A stretch of DNA of 64,000 nucleotides from an uncultured Pseudomonadales bacterium (GCA_958296195.1 OY282455.1:4247736-4311735); one strand, 5' to 3'. Shown: positions 52,243 through 61,868, counted from the stretch's first letter. Translations and numbers: made by a program. Notes: generated from the letters alone by a model not told the origin.

Positions 52243-53001
52243 ATGAAGGATTTACTGCTGTTTGCCGCCATTGCCGCCCTCATCGTCGCGGTGGCCTATT
52301 TTGGCGTCTCCAACGCCAAGAGGATGGATGAAGTTGCCGAAGGCGTCGGCAGGGTCGAAAAGTTGCTGAACGACTTCATACCCACTATTGACGGGCGCAT
52401 TGCGAACGCCGTCAAGGAAGGGCTGGAGGGCGTTGACGGGCGCGTGGCCGACAAAGTGCTGGAAAGGTTGCTGCAGGAGGGCCTCTGCCTGTCAAAGGGT
52501 TCCTGCGGGGTTGGCGCACGTGCGCCGATGGAGTCGAACTTCGTTCTATTCCACGAGAACGCCCGGCTTGACTCCGACGACTCCTTGAATGAAGACAGCT
52601 ACGGCATCCGTTTGACTGACGAGCACAAAACAAGGCTGGACGGCATAGCCAGCGCATTTGCGCCCTGTGCGCGGCCGCCGGACCATGCCGTCGAGTTCAA
52701 GGTCAGCGGCCACTCCAGCACGGCGAAGTTCAAAATGCTTCCCTTGGACGACAGCAACAGGCTCAATCTTGATGCTGCGAATCTAAGGGCGAAAGTTGTG
52801 GCCGACTATCTTGAGGGGAATGGCTTTACGGCCAATTGGGAAAGTTGGACGTCGTATGACGCCATCCGCCGTCCTTACTTGGACAATTCCAAGTTTCTTT
52901 CCGGCGAGACGACCCAGGAGACATTGAACCGATCCGTGTTCATTCAAGTGGCGGACGCCGGCGCCTGCGACAATCGGGAGAGGTCGGCTGCGAACCCGTA
53001 G
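52243..53001 (+). CDS. Single-helix membrane protein with OmpA-like periplasmic domain
   Basis: 252-residue protein. An N-terminal helix (LLLFAAIAALIVAVAYFGVS) is followed by a probable coiled coil (ERLLQEGLCLSK region) and a C-terminal OmpA/MotB-like domain: FVLFHENARLDSD, a long DEHKTRLDGIASAFAPC helix, VSGHSSTAKF, NLDAANLRAKVVADYL and LNRSVFIQVADAGAC. It is likely anchored in the inner membrane facing the cell wall. It is a paralogue of the gene at 54010. Confidence 0.7.
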   Translation: MKDLLLFAAIAALIVAVAYFGVSNAKRMDEVAEGVGRVEKLLNDFIPTIDGRIANAVKEGLEGVDGRVADKVLERLLQEGLCLSKGSCGVGARAPMESNFVLFHENARLDSDDSLNEDSYGIRLTDEHKTRLDGIASAFAPCARPPDHAVEFKVSGHSSTAKFKMLPLDDSNRLNLDAANLRAKVVADYLEGNGFTANWESWTSYDAIRRPYLDNSKFLSGETTQETLNRSVFIQVADAGACDNRERSAANP

Positions 53002-53002
53002 G

Positions 53003-53940
53003 ACATCCGCTTCCGTCAGGCGGATACGGTTTCAGTCATCGCCGCCCGCCACGGCGTGCATCCCAACCAAGTGCGGGATTGGCGAAGCCAGGCCAAAAGC
53101 CACATCAAGGATGCGTTCGGCGCATCCCCCAAGGCCCACGCCGAATCGGAGGCCGTCATCAAGGACCTCCACGCCAAAATCGGGGAACTGACGATGGAAC
53201 AGGATTTTTTTGCCGTGCATCCGCAACAACATAAGCCATGCCGAACGCAGAGACAAACTTGAATGGCACGGCCCCATGAGCATCGCCCGGCAATGCCGAC
53301 TGCTGGGCATCAGCCGCCGCCCCGCGCCACGCCGCCGCCAAGGACCTGGCGCTGATGCGGCGCATTGACGATCTGCACACGGTGCACCCGTGTTACGGCA
53401 GCCGCCATATGGTCAGCCACCTACGGCTGGAAGGCGTCTGGACGGGCTGCAACCGAGTGCGCCGACATCACCTACATCCCGATGCGTTCCGGCTTTCTGT
53501 ACTTGGTGACCGTCATGGACTGGGCTACCCGCTTTGTCCTGTCATGGCGGCTGTCGAACTGCATGGACGCAGCGTTCTGCGTGGCGGCGCTGGACGACGC
53601 CCTGCGGAGCGCCGAGCGCCCGCCGGGCATCTTCAACACGGACCAAGGGGTTCAGTTCACCAGCGTCGCCTTCGTGGACGCCGTGCAGGGCTGCGGGGCG
53701 CAAGTTTCAATGGACGGCCGCGGCCGGTGGATGGACAACGTGTTCATCGAGCGGTTATGGTGTTCCTTGAAGCTGGAGGCGGTGCATCTGCATGAGCTGG
53801 CGAACGGCATCAAGGCGAACCGGGTCATCGGCGGCTGGATCGATTTCTACAACCGCGTCCGATCGCACTCAGCCCTCGGCGGCATCACGCCGGCTACGGC
53901 CTACGAGCGAAAAACGTCGACGTGGCAAAAAGCCGCTTGA
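53003..53940 (+). pseudogene. Decayed IS3-family element (orfA and orfB fragments)
   Basis: The first part reads orfA-like GVHPNQVRDWRSQAKSHIKD and KIGELTMEQDFF, then frames break. The orfB part shows LALMRRIDDLHTVHPCYGSR, then, after a deletion, ADITYIPMRSGFLYLVTVMD, GIFNTDQGVQFTS and MDGRGRWMDNVFIERLW, and ends near SHSALGGITPATAYERKTS. The catalytic Asp, Asp and Glu are still readable, but the element cannot make one intact transposase. It lies between two OmpA-like paralogues. Confidence 0.85.
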
Positions 53941-54009
53941 CAATGGAGCCGGCGACGGCATACTCAATCAACCAAGAGGAATGCACTTAAATCAGCCACT
54001 GACCTGTGC

Positions 54010-55131
54010 ATGAGATCGGATCCACCTCTGAGTTCAAGGATGATTTTAGTTCGGCTAATCCTGTTTCCCCTTCACTTCCTGTTCCGTGTGGTTGCGCGGA
54101 CCTTCCTGCTAATTACTACATTGGGGACGGCCTTGCTTCTCCCGTTCTTGGTGCTTTATGCATCGACCACATTTGGTGGCGAATGGGTGATGAGTCCGAT
54201 CCACTTTTTTTCAGGAGAAATGGGCCTCGTTGCCGTTCTGAGCACATTGGGCATATTTTCGATTGTTCTAAACAAAACTTGGGAGGCTGTTCTCGGCTCC
54301 CTTTCAAAAATCGGCAAAGAGGGCTGGAGGATTGTTGCGGAGGGCTGGATGCCGAATCCAGCGTTGGACTTCGGCACAAGCCTGTCAACAACGTGGAGCG
54401 ACAACGTCGCCCAACTGTTTCCAAAAGCGAAGAAAGTGTTCCTGTCTTCTGGGGAACTAATCTTTTCGCTACTTTTGCTTTTTTTGGTGTTGGGGCTGAC
54501 CTATTTGTCGGTGGAGGAAGAGCAGCGATTGAGAAAAGAACCCAATGGGTCGCCCCCGGATCCGCCGCCGCACATAGTGCAACATCCGCCCAATGTGGTG
54601 GTGGTAACGCCCGAAGATAGTATCGAATCTTATCTATTTCAGAAGGGAACGGTGTTTTCGTTGGCTTTTATTGACAATGGAAGCCCCAAGACAGGTGATG
54701 GAATTTGCCTCACTGAAGGTCATAAAGCATGGCTGACGGAATTCAAGAAGGCCATTGAGAAGTGCTCCGAGAAGTCGAAAATCCGTTTGGAGGTTATGGG
54801 GTTTGCCAGCATAGCGCCTGCGAAGGGAAAGGGTCTTGGCGGGGCTGACGCCTCCTCATCGGCTGCATTGAATTGCGAAATTTCCAATAGCCGTGCGGAG
54901 GAGGTGGTTGATTTCCTGATTGGTGATGCAGGCGATGATTTTGAATGCGGCATTGGCGCCAATAGGCGCCGCAATGATGATGACCGCTACGGCAGGACTG
55001 GCCAATGCCAGAGATCAAAATCAGAATTTGAATTTAAGGCAGGTCCAAATTTGACAATTTCCTATAAACCATGGCCAAGCCACGATCAGTTGGTGTTGGA
55101 AAAGCCGGCGGACGACGGGCGCTTGGAGTAG
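54010..55131 (+). CDS. Multi-helix membrane protein with OmpA-like domain, in-frame stop near its end
   Basis: 373-residue frame. N-terminal helices (LVRLILFPLHFLFRVVARTF and LLITTLGTALLLPFLVLY), a third around IFSIVLNKTWEAVL and a helix at LIFSLLLLFLVLGLTYLSVE precede a periplasmic OmpA-like domain with GICLTEGHKAWLTEFKKAIE and ISNSRAEEVVDFLIG. The frame ends at TAG 55131, but 30 further codons stay in frame to TAG 55224 and encode LYDVEFLNRSVHLRLGEDAC, the usual end of this domain and the counterpart of LNRSVFIQVADAGAC in the paralogue. Either the gene is inactivated or the stop is read through. Base use is more AT-rich than its neighbours. Confidence 0.6.
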   Translation: MRSDPPLSSRMILVRLILFPLHFLFRVVARTFLLITTLGTALLLPFLVLYASTTFGGEWVMSPIHFFSGEMGLVAVLSTLGIFSIVLNKTWEAVLGSLSKIGKEGWRIVAEGWMPNPALDFGTSLSTTWSDNVAQLFPKAKKVFLSSGELIFSLLLLFLVLGLTYLSVEEEQRLRKEPNGSPPDPPPHIVQHPPNVVVVTPEDSIESYLFQKGTVFSLAFIDNGSPKTGDGICLTEGHKAWLTEFKKAIEKCSEKSKIRLEVMGFASIAPAKGKGLGGADASSSAALNCEISNSRAEEVVDFLIGDAGDDFECGIGANRRRNDDDRYGRTGQCQRSKSEFEFKAGPNLTISYKPWPSHDQLVLEKPADDGRLE

Positions 55132-55283
55132 GGGCAGCGGCTCTACGACGTCGAGTTTCTTAACCGCTCGGTGCATTTGAGGCTTGGCGAAGACGCCTGC
55201 AGAGTGGCGGCTGTGGGCAACTAGGGGAAAAGCGCGCGCCCAACCAACGGGCTATCACGCTCGGAAAGTGCCATAATCGGCCC

Positions 55284-56924
55284 ATGCGCTTCTTCAACAC
55301 CGCTGGGCCGGTGCGCCCAGACGACCACTACGCCATCCCACCGCTGGAGCGGATGGACGTCGATGAACTTCTGGCCCTGATTCGGGCCAAGCAGTACTTC
55401 GTGCTGCACGCGCCGCGGCAGACCGGCAAGACCTCCGCGCTCATCGCCCTGCGCGACCTCCTGAACAGCGGCGCAGTGGGCAACTTCCGTTGCGTACACA
55501 CCAACGTGGAGGTTGGCCAGGTGGCGCGCGACGACACGGCGCGCGGCCTGCGCGCCATCCTGAGCCGGCTGGCCATGCGGGCGCGGTTGCTGCAGGACGA
55601 GTTCCCGCACGAGGCGTGGCGCGCCGTGCTGGAGGCGTCGGGGCCGGACGATGCGCTGGGCGATCTGCTGTCCAACTGGTGCGTGGCGAACCCGACGCCG
55701 CTGGTGCTGTTGGTGGACGAGATCGACTCGCTGGTCGGCGACACGCTGCTCTCGGTGCTGCGCCAGCTCCGCGCCGGCTACGAACAGCGCCCCGAGGGCT
55801 TCCCGCAAAGCGTGGTGCTGTGCGGGGTGCGCGACATTCGGGACTACCGCATCCGGTCGAGCGCCGGGGAAGTCATCGCCGGCGGCAGCCCGTTCAACGT
55901 GGCGGCGAAGTCGCTGCGCATGGGGGACTTCACGGAAGCGGAGACCCGTGCGCTGATGGCGCAGCACACGGAGGAAACCGGCCAGCCCTTTTCGGCGGCG
56001 GCGCAGGCGGCGGTGTGGACGCAGACCCTAGGCCAGCCGTGGCTGGTGAACGCGCTGTGCGCGGGGGCGTGCTTCGACAGCAAGGCGGGGCGGGACCGCT
56101 CGCGGACCGTTGAAGCGGACCACATTCACGCCGCGCGGGAGGAACTGATCCTGTCGCGGCGCACGCATCTGGACCAGTTGGCACACAAGCTGGAGGAAGC
56201 GCGGGTGCGGCGGGTCGTCGAGCCGATTCTGAGTGGCGGCGCTGCGCGGCACGAAATTCGGGATCTGGAATACGTCCGCGACCTAGGCCTGATCGACGGA
56301 AACCAGCCGCCACGCATCGCCAACCCGATCTACCAAGAGGTGGTGCCGCGGGAACTCGGCTACATCCTGCAGAGCAGCCTGGACCAGAACCCGTCGTGGT
56401 ACTTGGACGGCGATGGCGGGCTGGACATGGACAAGCTGCTGAGGGCGTTCGGCACGTTCTTCGGCGAGCACGCGGAGCACTGGCTGGGCCGCTTTGACGA
56501 CTACCGGGAAGCCGCCCCGCAGCTCATCTTGCAGGCGTACCTGCAGCGGATCGTGAACGGCGGCGGCCGCATCGAGCGGGAGTACGGGCTGGGGCGGGGC
56601 AGGACGGACCTGCTGGTGCTGTGGCCGCGCCAGGCGGGTCAGCCGTCGGACCTGTGGGAGCGGTTCGTGATTGAATGCAAGGTGTTGCGCGATTCGGACC
56701 GCAAGAGCCTCGCGTGGACGGTCGAGCGGGGCGTACAGCAGACGTTGGGCTACATGAAGAAGTGCGGAGCGGAGGAAGGGCATCTGGTGGTGATCGACCA
56801 ACGCACCGGCGCGGATGAGCGGAGGCGTGGCGAGGGTGGGGAGGAGCGCCGGGTCGGAGAAGGTGAAATGGATGGAAACGGTCGCCGGCAGGACGGGCGC
56901 GGGGTGATGGTCTGGACGCTGTAG
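55284..56924 (+). CDS. ATPase / PD-(D/E)XK nuclease fusion
   Basis: 546-residue protein. Walker A is FVLHAPRQTGKTSALIALRD and Walker B is PLVLLVDEIDSLVGD. The middle has a winged-helix-like part (QTLGQPWLVNALCAGACFDS). The C-terminus has a nuclease-like pattern, GRTDLLVLW with FVIECKVL and QQTLGYMKKCGAEEGHLVV. The last 40 residues are a charged tail (RRRGEGGEERRVGEGEMDGN). It is a different family member from the protein at 42060-43961. Function unknown; defence or mobile-element roles are guesses. Confidence 0.78.
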   Translation: MRFFNTAGPVRPDDHYAIPPLERMDVDELLALIRAKQYFVLHAPRQTGKTSALIALRDLLNSGAVGNFRCVHTNVEVGQVARDDTARGLRAILSRLAMRARLLQDEFPHEAWRAVLEASGPDDALGDLLSNWCVANPTPLVLLVDEIDSLVGDTLLSVLRQLRAGYEQRPEGFPQSVVLCGVRDIRDYRIRSSAGEVIAGGSPFNVAAKSLRMGDFTEAETRALMAQHTEETGQPFSAAAQAAVWTQTLGQPWLVNALCAGACFDSKAGRDRSRTVEADHIHAAREELILSRRTHLDQLAHKLEEARVRRVVEPILSGGAARHEIRDLEYVRDLGLIDGNQPPRIANPIYQEVVPRELGYILQSSLDQNPSWYLDGDGGLDMDKLLRAFGTFFGEHAEHWLGRFDDYREAAPQLILQAYLQRIVNGGGRIEREYGLGRGRTDLLVLWPRQAGQPSDLWERFVIECKVLRDSDRKSLAWTVERGVQQTLGYMKKCGAEEGHLVVIDQRTGADERRRGEGGEERRVGEGEMDGNGRRQDGRGVMVWTL

Positions 56925-56981
56925 GGTATGGGTGCGGGAGTGGCGGCAAGCCCTGCGACACAGCAAGACGCCGTACGCCCT

Positions 56982-57194
56982 CTACGCCGAACTTTCCGTG
57001 CGTCGCCCAGTGAAGCCCTCAAACATGCCTTCAAGTCGGGCCATGCGTTCCGGCAAATCCGCGATGCGCTCGCGCACCTCACCAATATCCTTGCGCAGTT
57101 CGGCCATGTCGCTGCGCAGGTTGCGGTTGACGCTGAGGATCAGCCCAGCCAGCGCCACGCCCACTGCTGCTATCGCCCAAATTTCAGCGCCCAT
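56982..57194 (-). CDS. Small membrane-anchored coiled-coil protein
   Basis: 70-residue protein with one helix (IWAIAAVGVALAGLILSV) and a coiled coil (MAELRKDIGEVRERIADLPE). ATG 57194 starts at MGAEIW; a longer frame has no support. Similar single-helix coiled-coil proteins are widespread beside mobile genes. Function unknown. Confidence 0.6.
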   Translation of the reverse strand: MGAEIWAIAAVGVALAGLILSVNRNLRSDMAELRKDIGEVRERIADLPERMARLEGMFEGFTGRRTESSA

Positions 57195-57276
57195 GCTGCA
57201 ACCTCGTCCGCCGCATGGCCATGCTAACACGCCGCATGTTCACGTCCTCCTTGGCAATTTGGTTTCCAGAATCTCT

Positions 57277-58797
57277 TCATCGCCGCCCCATCCTTTCCCA
57301 GTCGATGGCGCGGTAGCTCAAGGCTTCGGCGATGGCGGCGGATTCGATTCGGTCGGCTTGGTCCAGGTCGCTGAGGGTCCAGGCCACCTTTATGGTCTTG
57401 TGGTAGCTGCGGGCGGACAGGCGGTATTTGTCGATGGCTTGGGTCAGCAGCGCTTGCGCGGCGCTGTTCAAAGGCGCTCGCCGGGCCGCCAATGGGCCGG
57501 ACAGATGGCCGTTCAAGACGCCTTGCCGGGCGGTTTGGTGGTGGCGGGCGGCGGCAACCTGCGCGGCTAGGGCGCGGCCGTCCGTCACCGGGGCTGCGCG
57601 CTCCGCCAGCAACTCCTTCGGCAGGTTGGGCAGCCAAAGCTGCATGTCGATGCGGTCCAGCAGCGGGCCGGACAGCCGGGCTTGGTACGCCTGCACTTGG
57701 TGCGGTTGGCAGCGGCACAGGCCCTCGGCGCAGACCCGGCCGGCCGGGCAGGGGTTCATGGCGGCGATCAGTTGGAAGTTGGCCGGGAAGGTCACCCGGT
57801 AGTTGGCCCGGGTGATGGTGGCCTGCTGCGTCTCCAGGGGCTCCCGCAGCAGGTTCAGCACCCGGGGCGGAAAGTGCGGCATTTCGTCCAAAAAGAGTAC
57901 GCCGTTGTGGGCTAGGGAGGCCTCGCCCGGGGTGGCGCTGTGGCCGCCGCCGATGATCGCCGGCGCGGTGGCGGAATGGTGCGGGTCCCGCCAAGGCGCC
58001 GAGTCGTAGGCATTGCGGATCAGCCCGGCGCTGGAATAGACCGCCGCCACCTCCAGGGCCTGCGCCTCCGTCAACTTGGGCAGCAGGCCCACCAGGCTGC
58101 GGGCCAGCATGGTCTTGCCGACGCCCGGCGGCCCCACCATCAGGAAATGGTGGCCGCCGGCCGCCGCCACCTGCAGCGCCCGCTTAGCGGCCTGTTGACC
58201 CTTGACCAAGCCGATCAAGTCCTCATGCGCAACCGGCGCCGAAGGCGTTGCAGCTCTTAAGGGCTGCGCCCGCTCCGGGTGGGCCACCAACTCCAGCACG
58301 TCCCGCAGCTCGGCGCAGGGCGCCAGGGTGCGGGAGCCGACCAGTTCGGCCTCCGCCCGGTTGGCCTCCGGGACCACCAAAATGGCGTCCTGTTCCTGCA
58401 TGGCCAAGGCCGCCGGCAAGACGCCCCGAGTGTGCCGCAGCGCCCCGTAAAGGCCGAGCTCCGCCAAGAACTCAAAGCGGCGCAAATGCTCCGTAGGCAC
58501 CTGATTGGTGGCGGCCAGGAGGCTCATGGCGATGGCGAGATCGAAGCGCCCACCCTGCTTGGCGAGGTCCGCCGGGGCTAGGTTGACCACCACCCGGCCT
58601 TGGGGAAAGCGGAAGCGGTTGTTCTCGATGGCGCTGCGCACTCGGTCCCGGGCTTCGCGCACGGCGGTTTCCGGCATTCCGACCAAGGTGAAGCGCGGCA
58701 GGCCGGCGCCTATGTGGGCCTCCACCGTGACCCTAGGCGAAGCCATGCCCAGTTGGGCCCGGCTGCGCACCGCCGCATTCCCGGAGGTTGGGTTCAA
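57277..58797 (-). CDS. comM: YifB/ComM-family Mg-chelatase-like AAA ATPase
   Basis: 506-residue ATPase related to the helicase ComM that aids branch migration in natural transformation. N-terminal ChlI-like domain: VTVEAHIGAGLPRFTLVGMP. Walker A is MVGPPGVGKTMLARSLVG and later motifs are LFLDEMPHFPPRVLNLLREP and CPCGRVC-type Cys-rich segment NPCPAGRVCAEGLCRCQPHQ. The C-terminal part (YKYRLSARSYHKTIKVAWTL-like) is the usual end. In many gammaproteobacteria it is found near glnK-amtB, as here. Confidence 0.92.
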   Translation of the reverse strand: MNPTSGNAAVRSRAQLGMASPRVTVEAHIGAGLPRFTLVGMPETAVREARDRVRSAIENNRFRFPQGRVVVNLAPADLAKQGGRFDLAIAMSLLAATNQVPTEHLRRFEFLAELGLYGALRHTRGVLPAALAMQEQDAILVVPEANRAEAELVGSRTLAPCAELRDVLELVAHPERAQPLRAATPSAPVAHEDLIGLVKGQQAAKRALQVAAAGGHHFLMVGPPGVGKTMLARSLVGLLPKLTEAQALEVAAVYSSAGLIRNAYDSAPWRDPHHSATAPAIIGGGHSATPGEASLAHNGVLFLDEMPHFPPRVLNLLREPLETQQATITRANYRVTFPANFQLIAAMNPCPAGRVCAEGLCRCQPHQVQAYQARLSGPLLDRIDMQLWLPNLPKELLAERAAPVTDGRALAAQVAAARHHQTARQGVLNGHLSGPLAARRAPLNSAAQALLTQAIDKYRLSARSYHKTIKVAWTLSDLDQADRIESAAIAEALSYRAIDWERMGRR

Positions 58798-59093
58798 CGC
58801 CGTGCCACCGCCGGCGCCGGCACTCGGCTGGTAAGGTCCCCAGTCCAGGCTTCAAAGGCCGGCAAGGCCTTCGGGCGCGTCTTGAACCGCCGCTGGCGAA
58901 TCCGCGCCGCGAGCGCCGCAAAGGACGCCTTCGCTTCGGTCATTTGAATCAGCCGGTCGTTAAGGCCCGCTCATGCTAGCCAGCGTTCGGCCTTTGCTCT
59001 AGCGCCGATATCCCACATCGCTGTGCGACAACCACCCTTTGCAATCTGAGATGAAGACCCTCTCATCCGGTTCACGGATACCAAAGGTTCCAT

Positions 59094-59131
59094 TGCACTA
59101 AGATGGTGCGACACGCGCACCAATTTGGAAC
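59094..59131 (+). promoter_or_regulatory. Two tandem NtrC-type activator sites
   Basis: TGCACTAAGATGGTGCG (59094-59110) matches the NtrC consensus TGCACY-N4-TGGTGCA at all but the last base. CGCACCAATTTGGAAC (59116-59131) is a weaker copy. Their centres are about 21 bp apart, two helical turns, which suits cooperative binding of NtrC dimers. Confidence 0.7.
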
Positions 59132-59191
59132 TCGGGCAGGCGGCCAGCGGGCTTGATCCTGGGAGCGGGACATGCGGCTCGCCGGCCGGCT

Positions 59192-59207
59192 TGGTCAATT
59201 CCTTGCG
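59192..59207 (+). promoter_or_regulatory. Candidate sigma-54 (RpoN) promoter of the porin-glnK-amtB block
   Basis: TGGTCAATTCCTTGCG has the -24 GG and -12 GC elements separated by exactly 10 bp, as in TGGCACG-N4-TTGC. A start about 12 bp later would put the two NtrC sites near -95 and -116, a normal enhancer distance. Other near-matches in the region have wrong spacing. Confidence 0.5.
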
Positions 59208-59338
59208 AAAACGCCGTGGTTGAACTTGGTTGGCGTCTCCTTGCGCCGGTTTGGCACGGATCGTGATTGCGTTGGGGTGCGTTGGGTGAAACAAGGGCCG
59301 CTGATGCGGCAATGACAACGGACTTAAGGAGCCAATCC

Positions 59339-60052
59339 ATGAAACAACTACTTGCAGGCATTCTGGCCATGGCCGCCGGCTATGCGGCGGCGGCGGAGTT
59401 TTCCGGCAACCTCACCTACGCGACGGACTACCGCTTCCGCGGCATCTCCCAAGTTGACCGATCCCAGGCCATTCAGGGCGGGTTCGATATCGAACTCGAC
59501 AACGGCCTGTACTTCGGCACTTGGGCGTCGAATGTCGGCGACTGGTCCGGCGGCACCATTGAGGTGGACTACTACGGTGGCTACGCCATGGACCTTTCGG
59601 AGAGCACTTCCGCCGACGTGGGGGTGATCTACTACGGCTATCCCGAGGACGACGCAGACCCGGATCTGGACTACGTTGAGGTTTACGGCAGCCTATCCTT
59701 TCAGGACTTTACAGTGGGCGCCGCCTTCTCCAACGACTACTTCGCCAGCACCAACACCTTTTGGTATCTGTACGGCGACTACTCGCTGGGCTTGGCGGAA
59801 AACGTTTCCCTTGATCTGCACTTGGGCTGGAACCTCTTCAAGGACAAGGAGTCCGGTGGCGCCTTCGGCATCGGCGACGTGGATGACCCTGACGACAGCT
59901 ACATCGACTATTCGGTGGGGCTGGGCACTTCAGGGATGGGCCTCGACTGGGGCCTCACGTTGCTCGGCACCAATCTAAGCAAGAGCGAGTGCTTCGACGG
60001 CACCAAGCTCTGCAACACCTCGGTGGTGGTGTCGGTATCAAAAAGCCTGTAA
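59339..60052 (+). CDS. TorF-family putative outer-membrane porin
   Basis: 237-residue beta-barrel-like protein with a signal peptide (QLLAGILAMAAGYAAAAEFS). It begins SGNLTYATDYRFRGISQVDR, the family hallmark, continues with alternating aromatic/Asp strands (TIEVDYYGGYAMDLSES; TFWYLYGDYSLGLAENVSLD) and ends in Leu (SVSKSL). Such genes often sit just upstream of glnK-amtB and may supply nitrogen compounds across the outer membrane. It lies behind the NtrC/sigma-54 array, so it is probably induced by nitrogen limitation. Confidence 0.85.
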   Translation: MKQLLAGILAMAAGYAAAAEFSGNLTYATDYRFRGISQVDRSQAIQGGFDIELDNGLYFGTWASNVGDWSGGTIEVDYYGGYAMDLSESTSADVGVIYYGYPEDDADPDLDYVEVYGSLSFQDFTVGAAFSNDYFASTNTFWYLYGDYSLGLAENVSLDLHLGWNLFKDKESGGAFGIGDVDDPDDSYIDYSVGLGTSGMGLDWGLTLLGTNLSKSECFDGTKLCNTSVVVSVSKSL

Positions 60053-60056
60053 TTGA

Positions 60057-60458
<402 letters not shown>

Positions 60459-60524
60459 CGCCGCGGCCCGCGAGCAATTGCGGGCCGGCGCGACCGCGCA
60501 GGACCCAAGCAAGGAGACAAGATC

Positions 60525-61769
60525 GTGGAAGATCTGATTCAAACCAACTATGCGCTCGACACCTTCTATTTCTTGGTCATGGGGGTGTTGGTGATGTTCA
60601 TGGCGCCTGGTTTCGCCATGCTGGAGGCCGGCATGGTGCGCGCCAAGAACACTTCGGAAATTCTGACCAAGAACGTGGCGCTGTTCGCCATAGCCTGCAT
60701 CATGTACATGCTCTGCGGCTACGCCATCATGTACCCGGGCGCCGGCACCGGTGCCTGGCTTCCCATTCTGGGCCTCGGCATTGGCGAGGAGAACGCCACT
60801 GACGCGGTGCTCGCCTCCGGCGGGGACACCTACTACTCGGCGCGTTCGGACCACTTCTTTCAGGTGGTGTTCGTGGCCACAGCCATGTCCATCGTTTCGG
60901 GGGCGGTGGCCGAACGCATGAAGCTGTGGGCGTTCCTCGCCTTCGCCGTGGTGATGACCGGCTTCATCTACCCAGTGCAAGGCTTCTGGAAATGGGGCGG
61001 CGGCGCCCTTGACGAGGCCGGCTTCCTAGACTTCGCCGGTTCCGGCGTGGTCCACCTGTGCGGCGCCACCGCCGCCTTGGCCGGAGTGCTGCTGCTGGGG
61101 CCACGCACTGGCAGGTACGGCCCGGATGGCCGGGTAAATGCTTTGCCTGGCGCCAACATGCCGTTGGCCGCCTTGGGCATGTTCATTCTTTGGTTCGGCT
61201 GGTTCGGCTTCAACGGCGGCTCCGAACTCAAGCTCAGCAACGTTGACGAGGCCAACGCCGTCGCTCAAGTGTTCGTCAACACCAACATCGCCGCCTGCGG
61301 CGGCCTGATCGCAGCGCTGATCACCGCCCGTCTGCTTTACGGCAAGGCGGACCTCACCATGGCCCTGAACGGCGCGCTCGCCGGGCTGGTGTCCATCACC
61401 GCCGAACCCCTGACGGGCAGCATTCAGCTGTCCATGCTGGTCGGAGCTATCGGCGGCGTTCTGGTGGTGCTGTCCATCTCGGCTTTGGACAAGCTTAGGA
61501 TCGACGATCCGGTGGGGGCCATTTCCGTGCATGGCGCCGCCGGCGTCTGGGGGTTGCTGGCGGTCTGCATCACCAACTCGGACGCGAGCTTCACGGCGCA
61601 ACTGCTGGGCATCGCGTCGATCTTCGCTTGGACCTTCGCCGCCAGCTTCATCGTCTGGCTGGCGCTGAAGAAGCTGCTGGGCATCCGCATAACGGAAGAG
61701 GAGGAGTACACGGGCGCGGACTTGGCCGAAACCGGAATCGAAGCCTATCCGGAGTTCGTCAAGGCGTAA
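60525..61769 (+). CDS. amtB: Ammonium transporter
   Basis: 414-residue inner-membrane channel with about 11 helices. Landmarks are DTFYFLVMGVLVMFMAPGFA, MLEAGMVRAKNTSEILTKNV, the conserved GSGVVHLCGATAALAG with the first pore His, and GAISVHGAAGVWGLL with the second. The C-terminal tail (GVEAYPEFVKA-like) is the GlnK-binding region. Starts at GTG 60525 with AAGGAGACAAG. No cleaved signal peptide, so it may be the short-form family type. Ends ahead of a strong terminator. Confidence 0.93.
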   Translation: MEDLIQTNYALDTFYFLVMGVLVMFMAPGFAMLEAGMVRAKNTSEILTKNVALFAIACIMYMLCGYAIMYPGAGTGAWLPILGLGIGEENATDAVLASGGDTYYSARSDHFFQVVFVATAMSIVSGAVAERMKLWAFLAFAVVMTGFIYPVQGFWKWGGGALDEAGFLDFAGSGVVHLCGATAALAGVLLLGPRTGRYGPDGRVNALPGANMPLAALGMFILWFGWFGFNGGSELKLSNVDEANAVAQVFVNTNIAACGGLIAALITARLLYGKADLTMALNGALAGLVSITAEPLTGSIQLSMLVGAIGGVLVVLSISALDKLRIDDPVGAISVHGAAGVWGLLAVCITNSDASFTAQLLGIASIFAWTFAASFIVWLALKKLLGIRITEEEEYTGADLAETGIEAYPEFVKA

Positions 61770-61804
61770 ACGCTTGGCCTGCCAACCTCAAAGTAGGTGG
61801 ACGG

Positions 61805-61847
61805 AAAGCGCCTAGGGCGGGATACTGCCCTAGGCGCTTTCTTTTGT
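61805..61847 (+). terminator. Strong Rho-independent terminator after amtB
   Basis: AAAGCGCCTAGGGC, an 8-nt loop and GCCCTAGGCGCTTT form a perfect 14-bp stem followed by CTTTTGTTT. It is placed 35 nt after the amtB stop and separates the nitrogen block from thrC. Confidence 0.9.
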
Positions 61848-61868
61848 TTGGCACGGTGATCGGGGGCG

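Larger units (their letters stand above)
58798..59338. other. Intergenic region between comM and the porin gene
   Basis: 541 bp with no gene. It should hold the comM promoter on its left side, not recognised. The right side has the NtrC/sigma-54 array at 59094-59207 listed separately. Small open frames across the region lack ribosome binding sites and family similarity. Confidence 0.5.

Noticed and set aside
59104-59122. GGTGC-N7-GCACC palindrome as an operator of its own
   Set aside because: It is made of the facing halves of the two NtrC sites and has the wrong half-site orientation for NtrC.
59252-59272. A second sigma-54 promoter, with TGGCAC followed by TTGC
   Set aside because: The GG to GC spacing is 14 bp, not 10; another near-match just before it has 9.
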